From the NCBI GenBank assembly GCA_964020085.1, contig OZ026597.1, forward strand, positions 589,901 to 653,900: DNA of 64,000 nt, read 5' to 3'. The notes under the pieces were generated by a model, which searched no databases, was not told where the DNA came from, and worked only from the letters and a program-made list of their open reading frames with translations. Of the stretch, positions 8,864 through 21,200 are shown piece by piece. Position numbers and translations under genes: made by a program. The number at the start of each line of letters is the position of its first letter. Positions within the stretch are counted from its first letter, which is position 1. The stretch comes from Micromussa lordhowensis (taxonomy: Eukaryota > Cnidaria > Anthozoa > Scleractinia > Lobophylliidae).

Positions 8864-11800
8864 TTTTGTGTCCTCCAAATTGCCTGAATTTTTGCATGGG
8901 GACTTCAATGCACTAGAAAACCACGGTCATGTACCTTTTTTTGCCGAAGTTTGCTTTGGTTTTGAGAAATTACGTATTCAAAAAAACAGTATTTGTTGTT
9001 GCGTCAGCGCACGACCAGAAAGGTGTCGATTTCACTTTAAAATGCAGCAAAATGTACATTTCACACAAAACGTGAGCTCAAACATGATGATTTCAAATCA
9101 AAAAAGGTTAAAAATGTTGATGTCATGTTAACGCATTGAACGGAAATAAAGTATGCTAAAACACTTGCATGTCACAGTCCGCGTCTTTTGAAACTGCTTT
9201 ATTACACAATACTATTAGCACTGTTTTTCTTTTACGTTTTTTCAAATGCTGATTTTAACTCCCAGGGTTAAGAGTTCACAGTTTTATTAGAGTTAGGGTT
9301 GGAGTTACCGCTCGAAACTAGGGTTAGGGTTGAAGGTTAGGTTTACAGAACAGGGTTAGGGTTACTGAGCGTTTGGGGTCAGGGCTAGCGCTTAGAGTTA
9401 CAGCTTTTGCTTAGGTTTAGCGCTAGCGCTTAGTGCTAGGGTTAGCGCTTATGTTTAGCGTTATTGCTTAGGGTTGGCGCTAGCGCTTCGGTTTAGGCTA
9501 GAGTTAAGGTCAGGACACGTTGGGGTTTAGCGTGGTTAGGCCAAGGGAAACAATCTCGACTTGCACAAATCGATGACCTAAATAAAGTCAGTAAATAGTG
9601 GCTAGAGAGAGAGGTTGAACGTTTTGCAAATCGGCTACGTCGGTGATTGAAATGTTTCTACGTGAAATTACTTTTTCATAGTGTCTAGATACCCGGCAGC
9701 CGGGAAGTGTTTACATAAGTTTTTACATAAGTGATTACATTGGTAGAAAACTGCTCATTCCATGAAATGATTATATCTGACAACACAGAAAAAGAGAAAA
9801 AGCCTTAAGCTAACACGCTGCTCATGCCGAAGAAAAAGCGCATGAAACGGAAAATTTGTCTGCAAAGGAAGGCTGAAATACAAAGCAAAACTTACATTTG
9901 AGCTGAAGTTTTCTTCTTCCTATAGTTAAACCTGCGGTCAGGCATTCTTTGTCTTTTTTCTTCGCGGCGGGCTCGATTCTATCACAATTCAAAGTAATCA
10001 TCTGCTTGGAAAACCACGGTGCACACTCACGGAACGCTTGCTTGCGAATTTAACCGACCGGCAATTCCTCTTTGGCCCGTAAAAATCGCTTAGAAACTTC
10101 GAATTTAATACGTCTTCGAATCAACGACTTTGCTACCTGGCCTTTCTCGCCAGTTCCCGGCCGTCCGTGTCTGAGTCACGCTAAGACGTGCTACATAAGT
10201 CACGCAACTTTATGCATCAAAGATTATTATGGGATATCCCAGAAATTTTTGGAGCGAAGGATGATGAGGCGGCTAATTTCAAGAAAATAATAAGAGTCTA
10301 GAAAGCACTTCTAATTTCCAATACTGACACATGCCGAAGTTTGGCAAATGAGCCGTAAGTCCGCGACGGATGCTTTGTTTTGGAAGAAGAAGCGTTTCTA
10401 GACTCGAACGCCTGGCTCACATGTTCTTCAATGGCTAAGTCAACGGCGGACTTAAACCATGATCACGGAACAAAAACACGCCTCGGTTCTTTGAGGCATG
10501 CTGGTGACTCAACGAGGGTCAGAGGCTTAATGATGCCAAATCTCCTACCAGGCGGGCGCAAATATTTCTCGAATAAGCGTTGAATATCGGTGGAAATAAC
10601 GATCAAACTCTGCTTAATTAACAGGTAAGCCAGCTCTGACTTAGGGTTATCGCTTTGCGCGCCGAAAGCATACGTCACAATGGCAGCTAAAAAACACATC
10701 ATCCCAGATCCCTACCAGTAAAAACGGCAATTCAATTACAAAGACACGGAGAAGGTTTTTGTTTGAAAGAAGAAGAAAAACAGAGCGAAATAAAAAAATG
10801 TTCACCGGCCACGAGTCGAGCCCTCGAGTGTCACAACAAAACTAATTTGAATCAACTATGTCCAGCGCTTATCCAGTTGAGCTAACGAAGCAGCAGTGAG
10901 AAATCATTGTGTTATAGTGACTTCATCCTTTAGCCAAACAAAAGGTTTCTTTGTTTTCCGTTTAACAATAGATCTCCAAAAGATGCCGCTTGGAAAACTG
11001 AGTCAGTTTTGCACACGTTATTTCTAGACAACGAAGAGAGACCTTGTGAAACAAACTTCAGAGCAATGTTTCTCAGGTAAAACGAAGTCCGCATGCCAAA
11101 ATGCAGCTACTTTTGACAAAAAAATTTTTTTCACCCAAATCGTCACTTACGCCTGTTTTGCACCAAGCCATTCAATTATAAATTTTATAATAATATTATA
11201 AATTTGTTTATAATTGAATGGCTTGGTGCAAAACAGGCGTAAGTGACGATTTGGGTGAAAAATTTTGTGTCCTCCAAATTGCCTGAATTTTTGCATGGGG
11301 ACTTCAATGCACTAGAAAACCACGGTCATGTACCTTTTTTTGCCGAAGTTTGCTTTGGTTTTGAGAAATTACGTATTCAAAAAAACAGTATTTGTTGTTG
11401 CGTCAGCGCACGACCAGAAAGGTGTCGATTTCACTTTAAAATGCAGCAAAATGTACATTTCACACAAAACGTGAGCTCAAACATGATGATTTCAAATCAA
11501 AAAAGGTTAAAAATGTTGATGTCATGTTAACGCATTGAACGGAAATAAAGTATGCTAAAACACTTGCATGTCACAGTCCGCGTCTTTTGAAACTGCTTTA
11601 TTACACAATACTATTAGCACTGTTTTTCTTTTACGTTTTTTCAAATGCTGATTTTAACTCCCAGGGTTAAGAGTTCACAGTTTTATTAGAGTTAGGGTTG
11701 GAGTTACCGCTCGAAACTAGGGTTAGGGTTGAAGGTTAGGTTTACAGAACAGGGTTAGGGTTACTGAGCGTTTGGGGTCAGGGCTAGCGCTTAGAGTTAC

Positions 11801-13740
11801 AGCTTTTGCTTAGGTTTAGCGCTAGCGCTTAGTGCTAGGGTTAGCGCTTATGTTTAGCGTTATTGCTTAGGGTTGGCGCTAGCGCTTCGGTTTAGGCTAG
11901 AGTTAAGGTCAGGACACGTTGGGGTTTAGCGTGGTTAGGCCAAGGGAAACAATCTCGACTTGCACAAATCGATGACCTAAATAAAGTCAGTAAATAGTGG
12001 CTAGAGAGAGAGGTTGAACGTTTTGCAAATCGGCTACGTCGGTGATTGAAATGTTTCTACGTGAAATTACTTTTTCATAGTGTCTAGATACCCGGCAGCC
12101 GGGAAGTGTTTACATAAGTTTTTACATAAGTGATTACATTGGTAGAAAACTGCTCATTCCATGAAATGATTATATCTGACAACACAGAAAAAGAGAAAAA
12201 GCCTTAAGCTAACACGCTGCTCATGCCGAAGAAAAAGCGCATGAAACGGAAAATTTGTCTGCAAAGGAAGGCTGAAATACAAAGCAAAACTTACATTTGA
12301 GCTGAAGTTTTCTTCTTCCTATAGTTAAACCTGCGGTCAGGCATTCTTTGTCTTTTTTCTTCGCGGCGGGCTCGATTCTATCACAATTCAAAGTAATCAT
12401 CTGCTTGGAAAACCACGGTGCACACTCACGGAACGCTTGCTTGCGAATTTAACCGACCGGCAATTCCTCTTTGGCCCGTAAAAATCGCTTAGAAACTTCG
12501 AATTTAATACGTCTTCGAATCAACGACTTTGCTACCTGGCCTTTCTCGCCAGTTCCCGGCCGTCCGTGTCTGAGTCACGCTAAGACGTGCTACATAAGTC
12601 ACGCAACTTTATGCATCAAAGATTATTATGGGATATCCCAGAAATTTTTGGAGCGAAGGATGATGAGGCGGCTAATTTCAAGAAAATAATAAGAGTCTAG
12701 AAAGCACTTCTAATTTCCAATACTGACACATGCCGAAGTTTGGCAAATGAGCCGTAAGTCCGCGACGGATGCTTTGTTTTGGAAGAAGAAGCGTTTCTAG
12801 ACTCGAACGCCTGGCTCACATGTTCTTCAATGGCTAAGTCAACGGCGGACTTAAACCATGATCACGGAACAAAAACACGCCTCGGTTCTTTGAGGCATGC
12901 TGGTGACTCAACGAGGGTCAGAGGCTTAATGATGCCAAATCTCCTACCAGGCGGGCGCAAATATTTCTCGAATAAGCGTTGAATATCGGTGGAAATAACG
13001 ATCAAACTCTGCTTAATTAACAGGTAAGCCAGCTCTGACTTAGGGTTATCGCTTTGCGCGCCGAAAGCATACGTCACAATGGCAGCTAAAAAACACATCA
13101 TCCCAGATCCCTACCAGTAAAAACGGCAATTCAATTACAAAGACACGGAGAAGGTTTTTGTTTGAAAGAAGAAGAAAAACAGAGCGAAATAAAAAAATGT
13201 TCACCGGCCACGAGTCGAGCCCTCGAGTGTCACAACAAAACTAATTTGAATCAACTATGTCCAGCGCTTATCCAGTTGAGCTAACGAAGCAGCAGTGAGA
13301 AATCATTGTGTTATAGTGACTTCATCCTTTAGCCAAACAAAAGGTTTCTTTGTTTTCCGTTTAACAATAGATCTCCAAAAGATGCCGCTTGGAAAACTGA
13401 GTCAGTTTTGCACACGTTATTTCTAGACAACGAAGAGAGACCTTGTGAAACAAACTTCAGAGCAATGTTTCTCAGGTAAAACGAAGTCCGCATGCCAAAA
13501 TGCAGCTACTTTTGACAAAAAAATTTTTTTCACCCAAATCGTCACTTACGCCTGTTTTGCACCAAGCCATTCAATTATAAATTTTATAATAATATTATAA
13601 ATTTGTTTATAATTGAATGGCTTGGTGCAAAACAGGCGTAAGTGACGATTTGGGTGAAAAATTTTGTGTCCTCCAAATTGCCTGAATTTTTGCATGGGGA
13701 CTTCAATGCACTAGAAAACCACGGTCATGTACCTTTTTTT

Positions 13741-14135
13741 CACTACCAAATGTAGTTTCATAAAAATCCCATGAAATACTCGTGAAAGACCCATGAATCG
13801 GTTTTCAGGGGCCATGAATATTGCAATTTCCTATTTTCATGGCCTCACTGAACTCATGAATTTTTCATGAAAATTCTTTCATGGGTCATGTAATTCTTTT
13901 CATGGCCATGAAAATTTGTCACTCATCCAGAACTGAAATTAATGGGTCATTAAAATCTGTTTTCATGGCCATGAAAATTCATGAAAAAATAAAAGTTAAA
14001 TTTAATGGGTCATGAAACATACACCACTAGATTTCAGGGCCCATGAAATTGAAATGGTAGTCAGAAACTGGCCAGAGTGGAATTTAATGGGTCATGAATG
14101 TATGTGTTCATGGCCATGAAAAGTCAGAAACATGA
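13741..14135. repeat. Left subterminal repeats of the CACTA element
   Basis: Dense variants of CATGAAA, GGCCATGAAAA and TTTTCATGGCC in both orientations, about one every 20-25 bp. Inferred transposase-binding sites. Confidence 0.8.
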
Positions 14136-14300
14136 ACCAAAATATAATTTAAAATATAAAATATATACCAATTTCACAACACACAAGTCTACAATGAACA
14201 TATGAAAGGTTGTATATTTGAGCTGCAGAGAAAGATACAAAGACATTGTTGATCATCATAGTTCATTACACACAACTAAGGCAGTTGTGAAAAAAATTCA

Positions 14301-14374
14301 GGCCTGAACAGGATTTGAACCTGCGTGAACTTTGTGATACCACTGCAGTGTTCTACCAACTGAGCTATCAAGCC
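14301..14374 (-). tRNA. tRNA-Thr(GGT)-like relic inside the CACTA element
   Basis: The 74-nt minus-strand sequence starts GGCTTGATAGCTCAGTTGGT. The acceptor stem pairs (GGCTTGA with TCAGGCC, one G-U), the T arm is good (GCAGG-TTCAAAT-CCTGT), and A and B boxes are intact. The D stem has a C-A mismatch, and the anticodon stem (CTGCA against CACAA) barely pairs. The loop would place GGT, a threonine anticodon, at positions 34-36. This fits a tRNA pseudogene or tRNA-derived SINE head captured by the transposon rather than a working tRNA. Confidence 0.55.
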
Positions 14375-14610
14375 ATCTGGGAACTAGTCAGTACGTGAAT
14401 TCCGAACGCCGACCGGTTAGAGGGCAGAGTACAATATTTTGCAAGTGTCGAAACATCAAGATTTCATAGTGTGACCAAGCTCGAAAATTTCTTCAACTAC
14501 AATGCCAAAATAATACTTGAAATCGCTTGACATTTCTAAACAAACCATCTGCTATTTTAAGAAGAATGGAATGAGTTATTCCCTGGAAATTCTATTAACA
14601 ATAATTTTAG

Positions 14611-14680
14611 TTTGCCGGGTATCTAGTCGTATGGAAAACAATTCCCGGCTGCCAGATATCTTGACACTCTTGAAAATATT
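14611..14680 (-). repeat. Diverged segment shared with the array unit
   Basis: TTCCCGGCTGCC…TATCT…GACACT…TGAAAA here matches the reverse complement of 7273-7310 in the array unit with a few substitutions. A second, partial copy (TTTGCCGGGTATCTAG) lies just to its left, about 37 bp away. The two elements therefore share a small dispersed motif. Confidence 0.55.
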
Positions 14681-14699
14681 GTCTATTCACTGATTCCTA

Positions 14700-15940
14700 T
14701 TAAAAACCTGATTGTACAATTATAAATACCAGAATTGTAGACACGATAGGGCCACAACGTTTATCCCCAGACTTCAGTTTTGTTTCTTGACCATGTCTAC
14801 TGCATACTTCATCCTTCTCACAAAAAAGGTCAAATATTTTCCGCCTCCATAAGAAGAAAATTCTTTGGGATAACTATGCGCTCCTACAAATGATTTCTAA
14901 ATACTTTCCAACCTGTGGCAGGTCTCTAAATTGTGTAAAGATCTGTAAAAAAGGCCGATTTCTGTTGTGGAATTCGAACATGCCAGACACGAGCCGCCAT
15001 CATGGATTTGAATGTTGATAGGACCCTGGGACCAAGTTTGTTATAACCCATGATGCAGTGCTCTGAGCAACGCGCGGTAACCTTCAACGGTCAAAAACGA
15101 AGTGTGATCATGGCGGGACATGACGATATTCTGAGATATTTTACTACAAAATGCCTGTGGAATGATGTTTAGAAGCGACAAAATCTGGATCAATTGTAAG
15201 TATAAAGAATCGCAAGTCTTCTGGACTTAGACTTTATACAGTGTTTTTGATGATCAGTACTGTAATGATATAATTTTATCGCCAATAAAATCGATCTCGC
15301 AAATACTAGTACATTGTATGCTAGCTAGCTGCGGCCAATTTTGGATCTTTGTCTTAGCTTTCTTCTAGTCCATTTCAGGTTTTACATCGTATATATTACA
15401 ATCATAACTTAAACCAAAAAGAATTAAACGCTTCTCATAGAACTTGATCTCAAATCATGTTCTGTTATAGCAATAAATCGCTTTTATTTAAGGTCTTGAT
15501 TTAGCCTTCAGTGGTGAAACTGAACAAACCTTGTCTGCCGTTTTAAATCACATGTTGCTGTGTTTTTGTTCTAGTTATTGAGGCACAAAAGCTTGAAGTA
15601 TGCATTCAGAAACAGAACTACATCATCTACATGGTTGATAAGCTAAGTGAAATTCACAAACATGAGTGATGATACTGTCAGCATTCTATCGTAATCTGAG
15701 AGATCTGACAGGAAATACACAGTAGTCTTCTTCAGTTTGAAGCTTGAAAAAATGTCGGTAAGCTTACATATGTATGCCGAATTAGAAAAACCTTCAAATT
15801 TACCAAATAAAATAAAATTTAAACAGAAAGAAGATGTTCCTGGTGGTCTTTAATTGCTGTGAGCTTCTTCTGTAGATACTGGACAAAAATCGTATGATAT
15901 ATATTGCTAGAAATTAACCCAAAGCAAATACGCACACTGA
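14700..15940. other. CACTA interior without recognised gene
   Basis: AT-rich interior. A 20-codon ORF opening at ATG 15110 (ATGGCGGGACATGAC) is followed at 15196 by a strong donor-like GTAAGT, which could be a captured 5' exon from a host gene; I do not call it a gene. Confidence 0.4.
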
Positions 15941-16088
15941 TTGGTTTAAAATTGGTTTCTATAACTCGTTAGAAACACAGAACTAGCACGACTTGTTACA
16001 TTTTGATGATCAAAGTAAACAAGTTGTTTTTCTTTTTCTTCGTCACGGTATTTTCTAAACGAAACAGAAAACATGTTCTCCATGTTCC

Positions 16089-16161
16089 TATCGAGTTATA
16101 GAAACACTCCTGAAAGTTTGGGAGAACTCGAAAAAGCTGTGGAAACACTCACCTGCAGCTT

Positions 16162-16192
<31 letters not shown>

Positions 16193-16219
16193 TGTCACTT
16201 GTGTTTCTATTACTCGATA
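16089..16219. repeat. Hairpin (inverted repeat) inside the CACTA element
   Basis: TATCGAGTTATAGAAACACT…TTTGGGAGAACTCG…GCTGTGGAAACAC is followed by its inverted counterpart GTGTTCCCACAGC…CGTTCTCCCAAA…GTGTTTCTATTACTCGATA. A further GTTTCTATAACTCGTTAGAAAC palindrome lies at about 15957-15978. It looks like a small palindromic MITE. Confidence 0.65.
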
Positions 16220-16239
16220 GAAACACAGCACATGTTTTC

Positions 16240-17690
16240 TATTTCTTAATTATAAGCGTAATAGAAGGTTAATGTTGACAAGTCCAGTGTTGGAAATTTG
16301 CACTTGCCTGCTCGTCAATACGAGTGTGAAAAGCGTCAAGTGAGTACAAATCATTGATCACTCCCCCGTTTGGCGAGTATGATTTTCTGTTTGGGGAATT
16401 TAAGCTTAAATATTGAGAACACTCCTTTTTATTTTCCATTTTGGCAAGAATATCTCTAAATGAAAACTTACCATTGCTTTTAATTTCCTTTTTTAACTTT
16501 CAAGATGCCCAAATAATTTGAAAATAATACTCAACACAGTGTTTCATAAAGAGACAAAATGAACTATGGCTTCCTCCAGTGATAATTTACATAACGTTTG
16601 CACATCAATGAAGGAATACTGCAGTCTAGCATGTACTACCAATGCAATATTCTCATAGATTTTTGTTAGCAATAACAGAATTAGTTCAATTGAAAAACAA
16701 AAAAGGACACAATATTTTTTGATCAGTAGTAAGTTCGATTTTGGTCTTTGTAAGCTGTATATATATATAGTGATTTACACAGTAGAAAAAATGTTTATGT
16801 TTAGAATTCACTACATACAGCATATATAGTTATTATTACAACTAATATATAATTATGTCAAAATCGGTCAGAATCCTAGAAAGTTATTTTCAGATAGAAT
16901 TTTATGATCATGGCAAAATTTATTTAATTACATGTATATGACTGAAAAAGAAATCAGTGATAGAATAATATTTAACAATTTTTTAATATTCAAAATTTCT
17001 TTATTTAAAAAGAAAATGATATAAAGATATCCAGTATTCATGCTGGAAATAAGATGCAAGAATTTTCTGATCATATGACACCAAAATGGTTACAATAAAA
17101 ATATTTGAACAGGACGTGCGGCAGATTGATGTTTACGTTAGTCATACATTACATCAATATCTTTGCCTGGACAGATGGGTGACAAATGACTGTAGGATTT
17201 GGGTAAGTTTTTCCTATAATATTGTTCAGTGTCTTATGGCACATGCACAGGTAAAAATGTGGACTGCACTTATAGCTTACAGTAGCTTGCGATTTTTTGG
17301 CACTCATCAAAGATCCTGTTGCCAAGGTGTCATTATATGAACATGGCAGTCATTTACAAAGTGTTTTAGTGAGTACATGTATAAAGCTTTTTAAAAAACA
17401 CTAGGCTTACATTTAACTGACAGCAATTTACAGAATTCAATACAAGTTACATTGCTTTTGTTAAAATGAAATACAACGAAGCAAGTGTCGTGTGTTGTTA
17501 GAAGTCACTGAACCAGCAGCTAAGTCTGTTTACCACTGTCTGTCATTACTTATCAACAAGTCAGACTTTTTATGTCTAGGCCATACAAACCTGTCATTGT
17601 TTTTTTTTTGCAAATAAGATTGATGAAACAAATTGTAATGATATCAAAATGGCTGGAATAAAATTATTTAGTTGTTTTGTAGTTAATGGA
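16240..17690. other. CACTA interior, AT-rich, no recognised gene
   Basis: Low-complexity AT-rich sequence. An 84-codon ATG ORF at 17086-17340 has no recognisable domain and is probably fortuitous. Confidence 0.4.
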
Positions 17691-18218
17691 CTATTAATGG
17701 GATTTTCATGGGTGGCAGGAGTAATCATTTGCCCCATGAAATTAACAGGGAGTCAAATTTCATGGACCATAAAAATTCTGTGAAAAGGCAATTAAAGTAG
17801 TGTGAAAATTTTCATGGGCCATTAAAATTTCCCCGTTCAGGGGTTTTTCAGGAGCCATGAATTTTTCATGTCATTAAAATCCCATGAAATTAACACCATG
17901 AAAATCTGGTGGTAATTTTCATGGTGCATTTTCCAATAACATGAAAATCCCATTAAATTACATTTTATTACCCAAGATAATTTAATGGCATTTTCATGGA
18001 CTTTTAATGTTTTTGATTTCAGAATAAAAATTTCATGGGCCATGAATTGGGAAGTTTTAAGAGGATTTTCATGGTAATTTTATGGCTTTTTTCATGGGAT
18101 TTTCCCCATGAAAACCCATGAATTAACACCATGAAAAACATGTTAAAATGGCATGAAAATGTTATGATTTTCCCATTAAAATTTTCACAAGATTTTAATG
18201 GGTTTTGGTTTCATAGTG
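17690..18218. repeat. Right subterminal repeats of the CACTA element
   Basis: Mirror counterpart of the left subterminal block: many TTTTCATGG and CCATGAAAAT motifs up to the TAGTG end. Short ORFs crossing it (for example on the minus strand near 17837-18043) are by-products of the repeats. Confidence 0.8.
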
Positions 18219-21200
18219 TTTGCCGAAGTTTGCTTTGGTTTTGAGAAATTACGTATTCAAAAAAACAGTATTTGTTGTTGCGTCAGCGCACGACCAGAAA
18301 GGTGTCGATTTCACTTTAAAATGCAGCAAAATGTACATTTCACACAAAACGTGAGCTCAAACATGATGATTTCAAATCAAAAAAGGTTAAAAATGTTGAT
18401 GTCATGTTAACGCATTGAACGGAAATAAAGTATGCTAAAACACTTGCATGTCACAGTCCGCGTCTTTTGAAACTGCTTTATTACACAATACTATTAGCAC
18501 TGTTTTTCTTTTACGTTTTTTCAAATGCTGATTTTAACTCCCAGGGTTAAGAGTTCACAGTTTTATTAGAGTTAGGGTTGGAGTTACCGCTCGAAACTAG
18601 GGTTAGGGTTGAAGGTTAGGTTTACAGAACAGGGTTAGGGTTACTGAGCGTTTGGGGTCAGGGCTAGCGCTTAGAGTTACAGCTTTTGCTTAGGTTTAGC
18701 GCTAGCGCTTAGTGCTAGGGTTAGCGCTTATGTTTAGCGTTATTGCTTAGGGTTGGCGCTAGCGCTTCGGTTTAGGCTAGAGTTAAGGTCAGGACACGTT
18801 GGGGTTTAGCGTGGTTAGGCCAAGGGAAACAATCTCGACTTGCACAAATCGATGACCTAAATAAAGTCAGTAAATAGTGGCTAGAGAGAGAGGTTGAACG
18901 TTTTGCAAATCGGCTACGTCGGTGATTGAAATGTTTCTACGTGAAATTACTTTTTCATAGTGTCTAGATACCCGGCAGCCGGGAAGTGTTTACATAAGTT
19001 TTTACATAAGTGATTACATTGGTAGAAAACTGCTCATTCCATGAAATGATTATATCTGACAACACAGAAAAAGAGAAAAAGCCTTAAGCTAACACGCTGC
19101 TCATGCCGAAGAAAAAGCGCATGAAACGGAAAATTTGTCTGCAAAGGAAGGCTGAAATACAAAGCAAAACTTACATTTGAGCTGAAGTTTTCTTCTTCCT
19201 ATAGTTAAACCTGCGGTCAGGCATTCTTTGTCTTTTTTCTTCGCGGCGGGCTCGATTCTATCACAATTCAAAGTAATCATCTGCTTGGAAAACCACGGTG
19301 CACACTCACGGAACGCTTGCTTGCGAATTTAACCGACCGGCAATTCCTCTTTGGCCCGTAAAAATCGCTTAGAAACTTCGAATTTAATACGTCTTCGAAT
19401 CAACGACTTTGCTACCTGGCCTTTCTCGCCAGTTCCCGGCCGTCCGTGTCTGAGTCACGCTAAGACGTGCTACATAAGTCACGCAACTTTATGCATCAAA
19501 GATTATTATGGGATATCCCAGAAATTTTTGGAGCGAAGGATGATGAGGCGGCTAATTTCAAGAAAATAATAAGAGTCTAGAAAGCACTTCTAATTTCCAA
19601 TACTGACACATGCCGAAGTTTGGCAAATGAGCCGTAAGTCCGCGACGGATGCTTTGTTTTGGAAGAAGAAGCGTTTCTAGACTCGAACGCCTGGCTCACA
19701 TGTTCTTCAATGGCTAAGTCAACGGCGGACTTAAACCATGATCACGGAACAAAAACACGCCTCGGTTCTTTGAGGCATGCTGGTGACTCAACGAGGGTCA
19801 GAGGCTTAATGATGCCAAATCTCCTACCAGGCGGGCGCAAATATTTCTCGAATAAGCGTTGAATATCGGTGGAAATAACGATCAAACTCTGCTTAATTAA
19901 CAGGTAAGCCAGCTCTGACTTAGGGTTATCGCTTTGCGCGCCGAAAGCATACGTCACAATGGCAGCTAAAAAACACATCATCCCAGATCCCTACCAGTAA
20001 AAACGGCAATTCAATTACAAAGACACGGAGAAGGTTTTTGTTTGAAAGAAGAAGAAAAACAGAGCGAAATAAAAAAATGTTCACCGGCCACGAGTCGAGC
20101 CCTCGAGTGTCACAACAAAACTAATTTGAATCAACTATGTCCAGCGCTTATCCAGTTGAGCTAACGAAGCAGCAGTGAGAAATCATTGTGTTATAGTGAC
20201 TTCATCCTTTAGCCAAACAAAAGGTTTCTTTGTTTTCCGTTTAACAATAGATCTCCAAAAGATGCCGCTTGGAAAACTGAGTCAGTTTTGCACACGTTAT
20301 TTCTAGACAACGAAGAGAGACCTTGTGAAACAAACTTCAGAGCAATGTTTCTCAGGTAAAACGAAGTCCGCATGCCAAAATGCAGCTACTTTTGACAAAA
20401 AAATTTTTTTCACCCAAATCGTCACTTACGCCTGTTTTGCACCAAGCCATTCAATTATAAATTTTATAATAATATTATAAATTTGTTTATAATTGAATGG
20501 CTTGGTGCAAAACAGGCGTAAGTGACGATTTGGGTGAAAAATTTTGTGTCCTCCAAATTGCCTGAATTTTTGCATGGGGACTTCAATGCACTAGAAAACC
20601 ACGGTCATGTACCTTTTTTTGCCGAAGTTTGCTTTGGTTTTGAGAAATTACGTATTCAAAAAAACAGTATTTGTTGTTGCGTCAGCGCACGACCAGAAAG
20701 GTGTCGATTTCACTTTAAAATGCAGCAAAATGTACATTTCACACAAAACGTGAGCTCAAACATGATGATTTCAAATCAAAAAAGGTTAAAAATGTTGATG
20801 TCATGTTAACGCATTGAACGGAAATAAAGTATGCTAAAACACTTGCATGTCACAGTCCGCGTCTTTTGAAACTGCTTTATTACACAATACTATTAGCACT
20901 GTTTTTCTTTTACGTTTTTTCAAATGCTGATTTTAACTCCCAGGGTTAAGAGTTCACAGTTTTATTAGAGTTAGGGTTGGAGTTACCGCTCGAAACTAGG
21001 GTTAGGGTTGAAGGTTAGGTTTACAGAACAGGGTTAGGGTTACTGAGCGTTTGGGGTCAGGGCTAGCGCTTAGAGTTACAGCTTTTGCTTAGGTTTAGCG
21101 CTAGCGCTTAGTGCTAGGGTTAGCGCTTATGTTTAGCGTTATTGCTTAGGGTTGGCGCTAGCGCTTCGGTTTAGGCTAGAGTTAAGGTCAGGACACGTTG

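Larger units (their letters stand above)
13741..18218. mobile_element. Non-autonomous CACTA (EnSpm/CMC) DNA transposon
   Basis: Ends are CACTA…TAGTG with a 3-bp TTT duplication at 13738-13740 and 18219-18221; both are diagnostic of the CACTA group. Only the first bases of the ends are perfectly inverted (CACTACCAAATG versus CACTATGAAACCAAAACC). About 400 bp at the left end (13741-14135) and 530 bp at the right end (17690-18218) are packed with CATGAAA/TTTCATG motifs in both orientations, the subterminal arrays that CACTA transposases bind. The 3.5-kb interior has no transposase ORF; it contains a tRNA-Thr-like relic, a hairpin element and AT-rich sequence. Mobilisation would need a transposase supplied elsewhere. 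Confidence 0.93.
13611..20490 (+). repeat. Array unit 4, split by a CACTA element
   Basis: The unit runs 13611-13740, is interrupted by 13741-18218, and resumes at 18219. Joining the two sides after removing one TTT restores the same seven-T context seen in the other units (ACC-T7-GCCGAAG). Confidence 0.95.

Noticed and set aside
13837..14135. Short regularly spaced repeats at the CACTA ends considered as a CRISPR-like array
   Set aside because: Motifs are short, in both orientations and irregularly spaced in an animal genome; they are subterminal transposon repeats.
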